Positions 23,801 through 34,739 of a stretch of 48,011 nt of DNA are shown one piece after another; the stretch's first letter is position 1, and each line of letters opens with the position of its first letter. Position numbers and translations under genes: made by a program. This DNA is from Pelargonium cotyledonis (lineage: Eukaryota > Streptophyta > Magnoliopsida > Geraniales > Geraniaceae). The stretch lies in assembly GCA_036897625.1 (NCBI GenBank), contig JAYMTA010000060.1, positions 1 through 48,011 of the forward strand. The letters run 5' to 3'. The notes below the pieces were generated by a model, which was not told the origin of the DNA, did not search any database, and was given only the letters and a program-made list of their open reading frames with translations.

Positions 23801-25105
23801 GCTGTATAATGCTGATTGTACATATTGTAGAAAAGCCTAACGAACTTACTAGTATATTTGTTAGTTTTTTATTTGTTTTTAAATCTAGAGCAGAGCTATT
23901 GGACTGTTTGGAGACAACCAGAGTACAGTGGTTGCATCACCTAAATTTAAACGTAAATTATTGGAAATGCCTTATTATTGATAATCTAAGGTAGCTTTCA
24001 TTTAGCATTTTAAATTTGAATCATTCGGAGAGTAAAATATGCGGTATTTTGGAAATGTAATAATTGCGAGCGTATACAAAATTTGAATGGGCATATTTGA
24101 AACAAAACGTATGTTCTATTTCTTCAAATAGGTTATATAAATTCAAATGATTAGGATTAGCATTGGGGACGTATTTCAAATAATCAATATTTTGATGATT
24201 TTGAAGTGTGTGAATTATTGAAGAGTTGTTAAAATTTTAAATTAAGTTGATGAAGAAATTAAATGAACACTCTCATACTACTACTTCCTTAAAGCTATCC
24301 ATTAACTGGAACCCTCACTGCCACAAATTTGTAGGTTCATCATGGTGGTGCTGGAACTACGGCTACTGGACTCAGAGCTGGGGTAAGTATCCGATTAGTT
24401 TTTCATGTTAAGGTTTTTTGGTTGCATGTGCGAATAAATCTACTTGAATGTTTCAGTTTGTTCAAGGCATTTTTGTTGTTCATGTACAAAAGGTAATGTT
24501 GCCCTTGGAAAAGAAATTTAAAAGAGAAATACAATTATGTGAGTCAGAGGATGCATGCAATTATCTTATGGCATTCAGTTTCGTGAATGATTATTTTTAA
24601 TTTCTACCAGAACCAAATCCATTGTTTATTTTTGGTTTATCTAATTCTAATGTGAATATTTTAAACTCAGTGTCCAACCACCATTGTGCCATTCTTTGGG
24701 GATCAATTCTTCTGGGGCGACAGAATACATCAGAGAGGGCTCGGACCTGCACCTATTCCAGTATCAGAGCTCAATGTCGAGAACCTATCAAATGCTATAA
24801 ATTTCATGCTCCTGCCTGAGGTAAAATTCCATGAGATGAGATGGGAATCTGGCATTAATGGTGGAACATGCATTAATTATATAAACTCGTGCTTGCAGGT
24901 TAAAAGCCGAGCAATGGAGCTAGCGAAGTTTATAGAGAACGAAGACGGGGTTGCAGCAGCGGTTGATGCATTCCATCGCAATTTACCCTCTGAGCTACCA
25001 TTGCCTTCTGCTTCGTCAGATGAAGATGAAGATGGAGGTCCAAACGCTTTACAGTGGCTCTTCCTTAAAATCGAAAGGTGTCTTCCTTGTGGATGTGGCG
25101 TTTAG
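11317..25105 (+). CDS. UGT80B1: Sterol 3-beta-glucosyltransferase, UGT80B1 type
   Basis: Transfers glucose from UDP-glucose to the 3-OH of membrane sterols, giving steryl glucosides; Arabidopsis UGT80B1 (TT15) affects seed-coat flavonoids and suberin. Coding exons: 11317-11527, 12925-13073, 13306-13548, 15169-15280, 15619-15789, 16467-16530, 19999-20056, 20164-20341, 20933-21063, 22042-22144, 23680-23756, 24335-24382, 24671-24820, 24899-25105. All have GT/AG borders and consistent phases, giving 633 aa, near the family's usual 615. Residues 185-192 (GTRGDVQP) mark the N-terminal GT28-like fold. The UDP-sugar site has CPHDWLFPQC and HHGGAGTT (501-508), then PFFGDQFFWGDR. B-type rather than UGT80A2: LDHCDTAP near residue 72, SISHLPTGYMWSPH, EDGVAAAVDAFHRNLP, and a CLPCGCGV tail. 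The 70-residue Ser/Gly-rich N-terminus is variable in the family. The start is the first ATG in frame in exon 1. Intron 6 (3.5 kb) holds several transposons. Confidence 0.96.
11690..12705 (-). mobile_element. RTE-like LINE relic, antisense in UGT80B1 intron 1
   Basis: On the minus strand, broken translation from about 12700 reads FTDLEKTYDKVPRNFLW, then ALIIDELT-P-LQDEV and a degenerate A-D-ILLLDE block, all typical of RT palm motifs in RTE/non-LTR elements. Further down, fragments such as VATEDKIR, EKTV-EGLDMY and KRTCAVDPKCH resemble the conserved C-terminal tail of the same class. Many stops and frameshifts are present. Neither a 5' end nor a tail with duplication was found. Confidence 0.7.
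13944..14002. repeat. Compound (CT)n(CA)n microsatellite
   Basis: About 15 CT units run directly into about 14 CA units within UGT80B1 intron 3. It is perfect, so likely polymorphic. Confidence 0.97.
16753..17098 (+). mobile_element. Copia-like LTR plus leader relic, copy 1
   Basis: This segment aligns in direct orientation with 17321-17631, from GCCAAATATATGGGCC to TTTATTGAGCCATTGAGC. Inside it, CATTCAATAACA is followed by TGGTATCA (16936-16943), the start of the primer-binding site complementary to initiator tRNA-Met used by many plant copia elements. The upstream part is therefore likely the LTR end and the downstream part the leader. It lies in UGT80B1 intron 6. Confidence 0.5.
17321..17631 (+). 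mobile_element. Copia-like LTR plus leader relic, copy 2
   Basis: Partner of 16753-17098, separated from it by about 220 bp. The primer-binding site has decayed here (CATTCAATAAAATTATATTG). Because both copies extend past the LTR into the leader, this looks like a tandem duplication of an element end rather than two LTRs of one element. Confidence 0.5.
18429..18913. mobile_element. hAT-type MITE in UGT80B1 intron 6
   Basis: This 485-bp AT-rich element has 18-bp perfect terminal inverted repeats, CTATGTTGCACCAATACG at the left and its reverse complement at the right. It is flanked on both sides by the 8-bp duplication TTAGTGAT (18421-18428 and 18914-18921). The interior carries subterminal ATACGATACG-type repeats and has no ORF. 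The 8-bp duplication points to the hAT superfamily. Confidence 0.88.
20779..20808. repeat. (CT)n microsatellite
   Basis: A CT run of about 12 units in UGT80B1 intron 8; a similar run lies at 18040-18061 in intron 6. Confidence 0.85.
21630..21790. repeat. Dispersed-repeat-like segment in UGT80B1 intron 9
   Basis: The text GATAACGTGGTTTGGCC followed by AAGGCCTACACTGCTACAC resembles the common plant retroelement leader phrase around ACGTGGTTCGGC. A long minus-strand open frame across it (21420-21821) has no recognisable domain and is probably fortuitous. Termini were not found. Confidence 0.3.
22350..22520 (-). mobile_element. LTR-retroelement fragment in UGT80B1 intron 10
   Basis: On the minus strand the sequence reads CTGACTTGAGCGTCAAAGGG, then GGCCTCACCGAGACACCACC. 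The phrase TGACTTGAGCGTCGGAG is frequent in plant LTR elements. This is a short fragment; borders and family are unknown. The remainder of the intron to 23679 shows no recognisable coding sequence. Confidence 0.35.
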
Positions 25106-25323
25106 GGTTCTGTCAACATCTTATGTTTGTTTGTATGGCTTCCCCTTTTCAATTCTTATTCTTTATATATTTATTTTGTCATTATTTTTCTCGATTCACT
25201 TAATAAACGGCTTCCCTATTGGTTCGCCGCACAAAAATAGTTGTACATGAGCATAGGTTTTCTGTCAAAGCTTGTGGTAGGATATGCTTGTCTGCTCCTC
25301 TTCATTTGTAATCCAGACAAACA

Positions 25324-25329
25324 AATAAA
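25324..25329 (+). terminator. Candidate poly(A) signal of UGT80B1
   Basis: AATAAA lies 219 bp after the stop codon; another AATAAA is at 25202-25207, 97 bp after the stop. Plant signals are loose, so either or neither may be used. Confidence 0.4.
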
Positions 25330-25706
25330 GAGTTACGAATATACAAGTCATGCATTGAATGGACTACAGGTCATTTGAATGAACAGCTTTGTGCTGCCAT
25401 CACGACGGGTGGTTGCGAGTAGTTCAGAGCCTCTCTCTTCGGTTTACAACTTTGTGCAGACTCCGCTCCGCTCATCGGGTTATGAATATATTGGTGCGTG
25501 TTTTGATAAAATGGTGTATGATTTGAAATTGTGATAAAGTGGATAATGCATCCTTGGTATAGAAGTAGTGGTTGTACATTGACTATGATTATACTTTGAT
25601 GATCATAATGTGGAGAACAGATGTAGAAATTGGGTGTTGATTGATGTGGTTGGGTAGAACGAAAAAAGGAGAAAGTGTTCTGAGTTGTTTCATTCAGTTA
25701 GTTTTG

Positions 25707-25738
25707 GTATCATGTATAAATTATTTTATACATGATAC
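25707..25738. repeat. Perfect 14-bp hairpin
   Basis: GTATCATGTATAAA and its exact reverse complement are separated by 4 bases, downstream of UGT80B1. The flanking 25330-26189 is AT-rich and holds no recognisable gene. Confidence 0.7.
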
Positions 25739-26189
25739 ATAAATTTTGTCTTAATATCCAATTTAGTATACTAAAAGATAATTTTTTTTCAAGTCATAAT
25801 AGTATATAAATTTTCAACTTCTACTTAATTTAGTACACACCATTAAATGAAGTTATTTTTGGGTATTAACTATGAGGTTTTCAAAATGGACTCGCAATTA
25901 GTACATGATCAAAACGTTTAAGTCATAGCTCACTTAGATTATTTCTCATTTGAGTCGGGAATGTAGATTTATAAGGGCAATAAGGTTTTTTCTATCAAAC
26001 GCAGTTGCATTCTATGTGCCAATAGAGTTTACTTTTTCATCAATAGGTCACTGTTTTGAAAATTTAAAAACTGGTGGAACTTTTATTTACAAAATACAAA
26101 GTAAAGTTTATACCCTGGAAAAAAAATATTGTTTTCAAAATTTCATAGACCTCACAAAGTAGTGTTTTCTCTGGAGGTAATTACAGACA

Positions 26190-27027
26190 GACTATTTATG
26201 GTAAGTTACTATTTCAGTTGACACTTTTTAACTAATTTTTTCAACTTTAACTACCATATGGTTTGTAGAGTTCATTTAGTCAATTGTATTTGACGAAAAA
26301 TGACACTATTTGGTCATGTGCCCAACACATGATCAATTTTTTCTTTTGAAATCTCCAAAATGCCCTTCACTTTACCTATCTTCTTCAACCTGAGTTCGCC
26401 GGTAAATTCACCTACTTGCCCGAAATTTCATGAACCCGTCAGAAACTTCATGATCTCGCCAAAAACTTCATGAACTCACCGGAAAATTCATAAACTCGGA
26501 TTTATGACTAAATTAATCTCAAACCAAATAACTATATACCAATCAAATACAAAATGAACTAAATCAAAATCAAAATGAACCAAATCAAAATTCATACCAC
26601 AAAAATAATCTTAAAAAAAAAAAAAACATGTACATTCACATTCTCATCACACCCACCACCCAATTTCCTCTTTTTCTTCTTCATCTTCCCCACAAAGCTC
26701 CTTAGCCTCCATTTCTTGTCCCTCACTTTCCAAACACCCTTTCTCCGAAACACCAACTTCTCAAACTTCTAACCCTTGCTCCTAGTCATGGTCCGATGCG
26801 CCATCACCGACCTCGTCCTGCACTCCACCATGGCATGCACTTCATCTCTCTGATTGTGAGTTAGATGAGTTAGGGTTTGTTGGGATAAGAAGTGTAAATT
26901 TGTCATTTTACACTATAGTTAAGGGTGTTAATGACAAAATGAACTCTCTAAACCATATGGTAGCCAAAAAGTTGAAAAAATTTAGTTCATGAGTGTCAAC
27001 TGAAATAGAAGCTTATCATAAGAAGTC
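26190..27027. mobile_element. Long-TIR inverted-repeat element (838 bp)
   Basis: The two ends form inverted repeats of about 95 bp (26190-26282 and about 26928-27027). Shared runs include TATTTCAGTTGACACT, TTTTTTCAACTTT and ACCATATGGTTT. The interior holds a short degenerate tandem repeat of the AACTTCATGAACTCGCC type (26396-26500) and no transposase. Long TIRs suggest a Mutator-like or unclassified non-autonomous element. No convincing target-site duplication was found, so the exact ends may be off by a few bases. Confidence 0.75.
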
Positions 27028-27313
27028 CATATTTAATAACCCATTTTCTCTGTTACTGTGAGCACAACATAAAGACAAGCATAAACTTTGGGAGCATGAA
27101 AGAACAATCAGAAAATTCAAAATTTCCTTTTTGTTGCATCTGTGATTTTCCACTCCAAACTAATTCATGTATTCAAAAGCCCATAATGAAAAAAAATCAG
27201 ACAGAGCAAATAAAGAGAGTATCCTAATTTATAATTGTTGTAACAAGGTTTAGAAAACTACAACATGATGTGATGGAGACATTACAAAATCCAATGAACT
27301 CCAAAAATTATCC

Positions 27314-27803
27314 ATTCACAAATAAAAGTATAAGAAAATAGTAGCAAATTAAAACTTGCATAGCAAGTAAGAAACACGAAATGGTTTTTGCATACCACTT
27401 GATTCAATAAGCAAACAAACAAGCAATGAAACCATACCATACATAATGATCAGATTGCCCAATCCCTTCTGAAGGGAGTTGCCATGATTGAGATTTTGAA
27501 GTCATATTTGTCAGAGAAATTGTTGTTGTTGTTGTTGCTGTTGCTTGCGTTTGCGACTCATATTCCAAATAAAAGTATGAGAAAATAGTAACAAATTAAA
27601 ACTTGCATAGCAAGTAAAGAAACACAAGATGATTTTTGCACGCCACTTGATTTCAATAAGCAAACAAACATGACATGAAACCATACCATACATAATGATC
27701 AGATTGCCTAATCCCTTCTGAAGGGAGTCACCATAATTGAGATTTTGAAGCCATCTTTATCAAAGAAATTCTTCTTGTTGCTTTTGCGTTTTCTACTCAT
27801 ATT
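27314..27803. repeat. 248-bp tandem duplication
   Basis: Copies 27314-27561 and 27562-27803 align over their whole length from AAATAAAAGTATAAGAAAAT to the GCGTTT-ACTCATATT end. On the minus strand each unit starts with ATGAGTCGCAAACGC or ATGAGTAGAAAACGC (MSRKRK). Copy 1 then has a run encoding Gln repeats, and copy 2 encodes SNKKNFFDKDGFKI. A duplicated 5' exon of a lost gene is possible, but no family is recognised. Confidence 0.8.
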
Positions 27804-27873
27804 GATGATGAAGAGACAAAAATTAATAGGTCTTTCATGCGTGATTCGGTTGGAGAACTACATTTTCTTAACC

Positions 27874-28690
27874 TTACGAGATTATGTTATCATCCACATT
27901 ACTCACGTCCAAATCAAATTCAAGTCCTACCCAACCTCCCTTCCCCGAGTCCATCTCATCTCGCGACTGCACAGGAATTCCAATGAGACGGGAGATTGGA
28001 ATGGATTCCCCGAAGGGAACCGGCACTGTGGAGTCAAATAGTGTCAACATTCTAGATACTCCATTCCTTAAGATTTGTTTGGCACAAATAGTTCCAAACA
28101 CCCAACATCCACCATCGCAAAAATCTTGAAATTGATATTGGCATAGCTAGGAAGCATATTCAATTGGGGGTACAACAGAGAGTAAAAATGGCTTGATTGC
28201 TTTCAAATTGAAATCGGTAAGGTTTGTTGAGTTAATCTCTATCACTCATCCTTACGTAAAAGAATGGTACATTTGCATCATCGTCTGCATCGATCATACA
28301 TAAAGACTTCAAAACCGATGAGTTCTCGAAACTTCCAATGAACCAATCATCTTAATTGAAGTGTAGAGTGTGGGCTGAATCTGGAGAGGAAAAATCAAAT
28401 AAGCCATCTAATGATAGGGCCTCGATGGAACCATAGAACAAATACATCCATCTTTAGGGTTTTGCTTCATTCTTGATAGTAGCCCTCTCAAAGCTCACCA
28501 GTCATTCGGCCCAAAACATAATAGAATATCGTCTGTTGGTTTGTCGCCAATTGTAGCAAATTCATTGGTAAAACTGTAAATTCTTGCAGTGGTAGTGTTA
28601 GTAATATATATTATACCACACATGCAATTTGAAGGTGGCCAGTTACATCCATCCTTTCCTCTGATATTGTATCTTGTGATTCTATACAAT
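27874..28690 (-). pseudogene. Unidentified decayed coding-like sequence
   Basis: Minus-strand translation gives protein-like pieces broken by stops and shifts. The longest runs from about 28689: RITRYNIRGKDGCNWPPSNC, then IYSFTNEFATIGDKPTDDIL and CFGPNDW before a TGA near 28495. In the same frame after that stop it continues ALRGLLSRMKQNPKDGC. A further open piece lies at 27874-28101. The composition is more protein-like than the surroundings. I do not recognise the family; it could be a host pseudogene or a transposon gene. Confidence 0.35.
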
Positions 28691-28699
28691 TGGATCTCT

Positions 28700-29577
28700 T
28701 GTTATTTCTTCTAATTGTTTCTTTACTAGCAACACACACACACAAAATCAATGAATTTAGAACTATATTACTTGTCTTGCAAGCTACTAGTGGTTACACT
28801 TGTTCATGGTTGGATCAATATTCTTGAGAAGCCTTAGTCCTATATTACTTGTGATATGTTCCCTCTCCTTATTATGTAGAATTTAAAGACTTGTACCTGC
28901 AATTGTGTTATGTATGAAAGCAATAACGGAACTAGAGGTGGGCCATATTAGGGAAGAGCCCACCCTAGCTTGATAATACCATATTTTTAATGGTTGATGG
29001 ACTGTTTAGTGATAAGTGCATCCATCTCACACATCTAAAACATAAGTTCACATAAATCTAAAAATTATTAAGCTGGCTCAAATCATTCAATTTTTAATTT
29101 GAGAATAGAAACTATAGGAAATGTGCCCCCTCTTTCAACAGTTGGGTGAAGGAAGGTCGAGTAATCATGCGAAATAGTAGAGGCTCAGAGTGATCAGCAC
29201 AGGCATGAGCACAAGCGCGTAGAAAAGAGAAGCCGAGGAGAAATAAGGAAAAAGAAAATGGGCTGGAAAGGATAGGTAAGAAGATGAAGCAACTATTGAA
29301 TGCTGAGATTTGCACACTAATTACTCTCAAAAGTCGAAACTATTTGACAAAATACTTTTGGTTAATATGGTTATTGCACTCACATGAACATAATTTGACA
29401 AAAAAAGATATCATACTTGAATCATTCAAATACCTCACAACAACAAATGATAAATTTAATGTACACGAAGACGCAGTAAATGATTTTCGTGACAGCACCA
29501 CACCCTGTCCCAACTTTGTGTACATACCTTGTTCAAACTGCTGCGTTGAGCAAACAGCCCGAGTGGCCAACCACAAC
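28700..29577. other. No gene recognised between UGT80B1 and TRZ1
   Basis: AT-rich spacer. A short piece near 28927-28975 (GGAACTAGAGGTGGGCC and GAGCCCACCCTAGC) resembles the end of hAT-type elements, but no matching opposite end or duplication was seen. The last 250 bp is probably 3'UTR of the minus-strand tRNase Z gene. Confidence 0.4.
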
Positions 29578-32500
29578 TCATGTGAAACCTTCAAGCAATG
29601 CAGAAACACGCCCTGCCAAAGATGGAGGTAATGCAGATACCGCTTCTTCGATATCCTGATTGGTTCACCACAATCTAACTCATTATATATGAAAACAAAT
29701 GCAGATACGAGCTATGAACCTAGACTGTCATAAGCAATAAAATCAACAACCGGCCATAAGATTTAGTATATACCACCTGTTGGATTCATTTTTACAAAAA
29801 ATATGGGAAAATTGATTAATACACAATCTAAAGCACTCACATGACCTTACCTGAGGTCTGTAGCGAGCTGAAAAGTGTATCAGAAGGATTGCTTTGTTTT
29901 TGAACTTATCTGCGTGACTCGCTATCTGGAAGACACATACATGTATTTTGAACAAGAAGATTATTAGATAACAAGTAATCAGCCCCCAAGCATGCAAAAT
30001 AAGATCGTTTAAAGATGAACTGCACCTCAGACAAATGAGTGTGCCCATATTCTCTTGCATGTTCCACTTTCACCGCATTATCAACAAATGTGCTCTGCAT
30101 TCAAAGACGTGATATAAGATATCATGAACGCTACAACTGTGCCGCATTTTGGAATTCCAGAAACAACAGAAAAATAACTTTCCACGCTGCAGTTGAGAGA
30201 AAAGAAACAAACACAAATACAAATAAAGATCTAGCTAACATGTTCTGAATGAACACAGAACTGTTCTCCCCGTTACAATTTACTAAAAATGATTACTTTC
30301 CATTCTACTTGGATGTCCCTCATAGTAACATCCAGCAGCCATACAAGACTGTAAAGACCATGTTTTCACGACATTTTTTCAAAGCATAACAGTCATACAT
30401 TTCAGTTCATTTCCTAAATTACTGCAAATCAGTCTGCAAAAGAACTGATGTTCTTCATCAGAAAACTCCAAAATTAGGTAAATAGCGAGATGAGAGCTCA
30501 CGATTGGTGCGAGAGGATACAAGGAATGCAAATAAGTAGACCAAGATTATGGACAATGTACTACCTCCACACAAGATAACTTTTCTTTTATCAGCTTTGC
30601 CTTGATGATTTTCAGTTTCAGAGATAAAGATTATTGGCAAAATCCTGACTCTATTTTAAGTTTAATTGCTAAAAAGACGGATAACATAATTAAACCCACT
30701 ATATGCAAATGATTCATATAATTATTATTCAGTTCCATACATAAATAGAAAAACAAGAGAAATAAGTGACCCTTGTGATAGAACATGTGTTTATTGAAAC
30801 TATGCGACACACCTCCATTACAAGAATTTTTGCTTCCATAACATCAATGTTTGTTTCATCAAGTATAAAGTCAGACGTAGTGTCACCTGTAAACGCAACT
30901 TCAGGGGATGACACAGTGTATGTAATCTGCAAATATGAACAACATCCATATCATCAAGAACATTTAAAATAAGAGGAGAATGATAGGTGAGATTGTTGAC
31001 AAAAAGTGCGACAAACTGAAAATGTGAGAGTAAAAAGGGCAAAATCATGACATGAGACGACAATCAATATTCAATAACATGACAAAATAGAAACATTAAT
31101 AATAGCCGCCGGAAAGATAGAGAGAGCCTATAAGTCATTTTTAGTAGTAGAGTCAATCATCTATTTACCAGGTCTTGTATTCTTAACTCAGTTGCATAAA
31201 CTTCTATGGGCACATTTATAAAATATTAACACAGAAACATAGTCAATAAAATCCCTATCATGTCGTATCAAGCTCAAAGATGTCTTCCACCCAGTATCAT
31301 GTCAGCAATAGAGAAAAACATAAGTGTTCTATTATGACTTTGCCTCATGTTCAAAATTTCTAACATGAATGACAAAGAAATGAGCATGACGACAAATAGC
31401 AATTAAGGGGTTGCAAAGTTGGAAATAGAATATGAAGAGGGATAATGCCCTAAGCCTATCATGACACACCTCCAAACCTGACAACTTCAACTTCATGATC
31501 TCACAACCAGAAAGCCCAACATACTCCGGCTTAAGCTTTTGTCTGACAGAGTAAAGTACATAACCCTGTGTCATATATCATTTGAAAGGCGGTAAGTACT
31601 TAAATAGAAATAGAATCCAAATGAGTGCAGTTCACCACATAAATACAAATATAACTATGTAGGATGCTTACTTGGCTTGGAATGACATGGTACGTCCTAA
31701 AAGCTCTTACCTTGAGGTCCTTCCTAAGGTAAAACTCTTCTCCTGCAGATACGGGATGGAAGAGCTCACTATATTGGCCACTCAAATAGTCAAATGGTTA
31801 AAGGGAAGATTGTATTAGGAAATTACCAACATTGAGACCAATTAAGTTATGCTTCAGCTCTGAATGGTCCATACTTCTATGCACCTCAAAGAGTTTTTGC
31901 ACATCATCTTGAATAGAAGTGGGTACTATAATTGTCGGTGGCTTCATACTATATAACCCGCGGGTAGCAACATACATGGGTAATCCTCCCTGGGAAATTT
32001 CAAAACCATGTTATTAGTACTAACTCAACAACACATAGTCAAAGAATATTCAAGTGTTTTTCCCCTTAGACGACTGCACTGTCAAAACAGTAATTTGAAA
32101 TGCCTGGAACCTCCCAATACATTTACAGATTTCAGATTGAAGCCACTTGAATACCTAATGGGATGAGGGACAAGTTCTCAAACAATAGAAGTGCAATGTT
32201 TTTGATGAAAATATGGATAAAATTTGTGAAAAATATTATAAACCTAATATTCCCAAATCCACATGAACAAAGAGAATCGCAATTGGCAAACATGAAGAAG
32301 CTAATTGTAACATAGACAACTGAACCTGCCAAAACTATATTGGCCCAATACATTCATTTTAGCACATATATTTCAGATTGAAGCCACACTTGAATACCTA
32401 ATGATCTACAATATTTGATGAAAACATGGATGCTCTTAACAGTCATGAAAATTATTTTAAACCTACTCATGAAAATTATTTTAAACCTAATATACCAATA

Positions 32501-32864
32501 TCCACATATGAACAAAGAGAGGCTCAATCAACAAATATAAAACCTTCCATCTTCCTCAAACAAAATTATAAGCTAAATCAAACATAGGGATGTGTGATCA
32601 TAGAGTTGAACAATGAAAAAAGGAGAGAAAGGAACTGACAATGTGATCCATGTGACCGTGAGAGATAAAGAGGAAGTCTTGAGAAATGGCACGAGCAGGG
32701 CATCGACCAATATCGAAAGCAGAATTGAGAGATGGGAAAATAACGCAGGTTTCTTGGCCTCCAATGGACAATCCCTCCACTGGGTACCCTTCAATTGTCA
32801 ATCCCTTGCTCTTCTTCGCCTCTACCGATACTCTCTCTTTTTTTGTCTCCACTGAGCTTCTCAT
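29578..32864 (-). CDS. TRZ1: Short-form tRNase Z (ribonuclease Z), TRZ1-like
   Basis: Metallo-beta-lactamase-fold endonuclease that removes the 3' trailer of pre-tRNAs, leaving the end for CCA addition. Exons in transcript order: 32640-32864, 31827-31989, 31672-31742, 31470-31565, 30813-30926, 30026-30094, 29851-29925, 29578-29655. All have GT/AG borders and matching phases, giving 296 aa (Arabidopsis TRZ1 is 280). Metal motif HGHMDH at residues 69-74, followed by GGLPMY across the first splice; TYHVIPSQGYVLYS; GDTTSD with metal ligand D200; EYGHTHLSE (H241, H243); and LIHFSARY (H263). All catalytic motifs are intact. The N-terminus (1-22) is Lys/Glu-rich and does not look like a transit peptide, so a cytosolic TRZ1-type enzyme is more likely than the plastid TRZ2 (inference). 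The start is the first ATG of an 11-residue-longer N-terminus. Confidence 0.95.
32115..32541. repeat. Imperfect tandem duplication in TRZ1 intron 1
   Basis: Segments 32115-32294 and 32346-32541 align from CAATACATT through TTTCAGATTGAAGCCAC to CCACAT-GAACAAAGAG. The second copy additionally repeats a short CATGAAAATTATTTTAAACC unit. It is intronic, with no coding content. Confidence 0.75.
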
Positions 32865-33515
32865 TATTTACCACTGACACTGACACTGACACTGAGGAGG
32901 AAGAGAAGCAAGCAACAAAGCCGAAGCTTGGAGTTGTAGTATTTGGACAGGGGTGATGGAAGCATTCAAATGCCTAATCAAGAGCACAAGTGAAGGAGCC
33001 TGGGACTTATGCTAATTTTGACACTAACCCACGGATATCCGATTTCTGAACTACACTTATTCGACTCTAACTCAATTTGAAGATGGTCGGTTCGGATAAA
33101 CCCACACATTTTAGTGTATTTTATGCTTACAATCTGAAATTTGACACCACTTGGCCAAACTCATTTAAATTGAAACTCCTTTAAAGTCGAGTTAGGGTTC
33201 AACGGCTCAATCTGACCAGACTCTGAATTCGTCAGCTCTGTATAAGACCATTTAGGGTTGTTTAATTTGTTGTGTGTGGGATGGGTAATCCTTGAAATGT
33301 TTGAGTTGAGAAGGTTTGTTTGAACGTTCTTTACATTAGTCACCCGTTTGTGGCTTCGCTTGTTTGATACATAAATGACATTCTTGCAAATAAACATACA
33401 AGCTTTGATCCTTTTTTTCCTTTTTGTTTGAAAAAATATATTTTCATCTTTGCATATGTAATAAAGAAATCAATGTGACGCCTCGAGTGGTTGGGGTACT
33501 CACTAGTGTAATGAA
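32865..33515. other. TRZ1 5' flank and spacer
   Basis: Immediately upstream of the ATG on the minus strand is a short CAGTGT repeat (32873-32893). No obvious TATA box is seen within 100 bp. Further upstream the sequence is unremarkable, with a small palindrome CGGATATCCG near 33032. No gene was found before the LTR element. Confidence 0.4.
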
Positions 33516-33520
33516 GAGGG
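33516..33520. repeat. LTR-element target-site duplication, left
   Basis: GAGGG here is repeated at 35659-35663, directly outside the two LTRs. Confidence 0.85.
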
Positions 33521-33944
33521 TGGTACAAGCTTGGAATCATACGGATATGTATAAAAATACATTTTGCTCTTTATTCCAATAAATCGAACTAATACATGAG
33601 AAAGAAGAGAAAAGGATTGCCGAATCAGCAACCTTCGAGAGGGCGAAAAGACTACTCAGTTTAAAGTATGGAGACTGAGATCAAGAAATAAATAAGAGTT
33701 ACCATTACGGTAATCTTCAAAGAGAGAATGAATACAGAAAGATGGAAACCCGACTAATAACTAAAACTAAACTCACATATTCCCCCGGTAACTAATATGA
33801 GTTCAAGCTTATAAATAACAACTAGAGAAAGTATTCAGTTCGCAATAAAACTCTTTATCCTCATCACTATCGATCTTACTATTTGATAATTCAAATAGTT
33901 ATAACTAATAATTACTATTCAAGCTCCAATCTCATCTTATTCCA
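33521..33944 (-). repeat. 3' LTR of the minus-strand element
   Basis: 424 bp, more than 90% identical by eye to 35238-35658. In element orientation it starts TGGAATAAG and ends TTGTACCA, with TG...CA termini. It contains a TATTTATAAGC TATA-like box and an AATAAAGAGC poly(A) signal in the order expected for U3-R-U5. Confidence 0.9.
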
Positions 33945-33961
33945 TTGCCAACCCCTCAAAA
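33945..33961 (-). other. Polypurine tract of the LTR element
   Basis: Minus-strand TTTTGAGGGGTTGGCAA ends exactly at the 3' LTR boundary. In intact elements this purine-rich run primes plus-strand DNA synthesis. Confidence 0.6.
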
Positions 33962-34445
33962 TGACCTTGTCCTCGAGGTCATGGTAGAGTCACAATATCT
34001 AGCAAATCCTCCGGGATCCCAAGCTTCACCTAATAAAAGCTTGATCTTTCCGAAAAGAATTGGTTGACCACAACAATTAACAATTTGAAAATTTGCCCAA
34101 CTCCCACCCTTTTGGCTTGAACTCGTGTTGCCATGGCTGAAACTTACCAATGAAGAAAACCCAACAATCATGAAAGTCTCTGTACTTGAACCATGAGACA
34201 CCATAACAACTCTTTTATAGTACTGCAGCACAAACAAGTCCAATTCAATGTTGAGTGCTTTAATTGTTGTGAGTTGCAGCAATTGCACATGAAGGACGAA
34301 ACAAAGCAATCATAATCTTGTGAATAAAAAGCAGTGACAACATCCTTAATTTGTGCATGAGCCAATCTGCCCATTTGACAAAGAGAATATAATTTTCAAC
34401 TTTGTGGAGGCCCAAAAGAGTATAACTTTATCATCACCAGAATCA

Positions 34446-34739
34446 CTAGACTTGGTTTGCCACTGAGTCGGCAATATATATCAATAGCAAAATTGAATGA
34501 TGGAAGGAGCAACATGTACAGGTGGTGGCTCGGGAGGTAACGCAAGAGGGCTTCGTAAAGCCCAAGAGCTCACCGCGGTAACCAACGAAGACTGACGTGG
34601 TGGTGCAACTTGTTGTTGGTGTTGCGATATGGGTGGTTGCTCTGAGCGCAATTCCGACACTCCATTCGACTTCCAGCGGCTCTACTGTAGGCGCAGAGTT
34701 CGACTCCTTTGACGGAGAAACATGTGTTGATTGAGCCAA
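34446..34739 (-). other. Open frame in LTR-element interior, unrecognised
   Basis: A 97-codon frame, Thr/Ser/Val-rich (for example ATTHIATPTTSCTTTSVF), lies in the element's interior. It has no recognised domain. It may be leftover gag sequence or unrelated DNA brought in by rearrangement. A second frame at 33956-34309 is equally unassigned. Confidence 0.3.

Noticed and set aside
28925..29130. A further hAT element
   Set aside because: Only one end resembles a hAT terminus; no opposite end or target duplication could be found.
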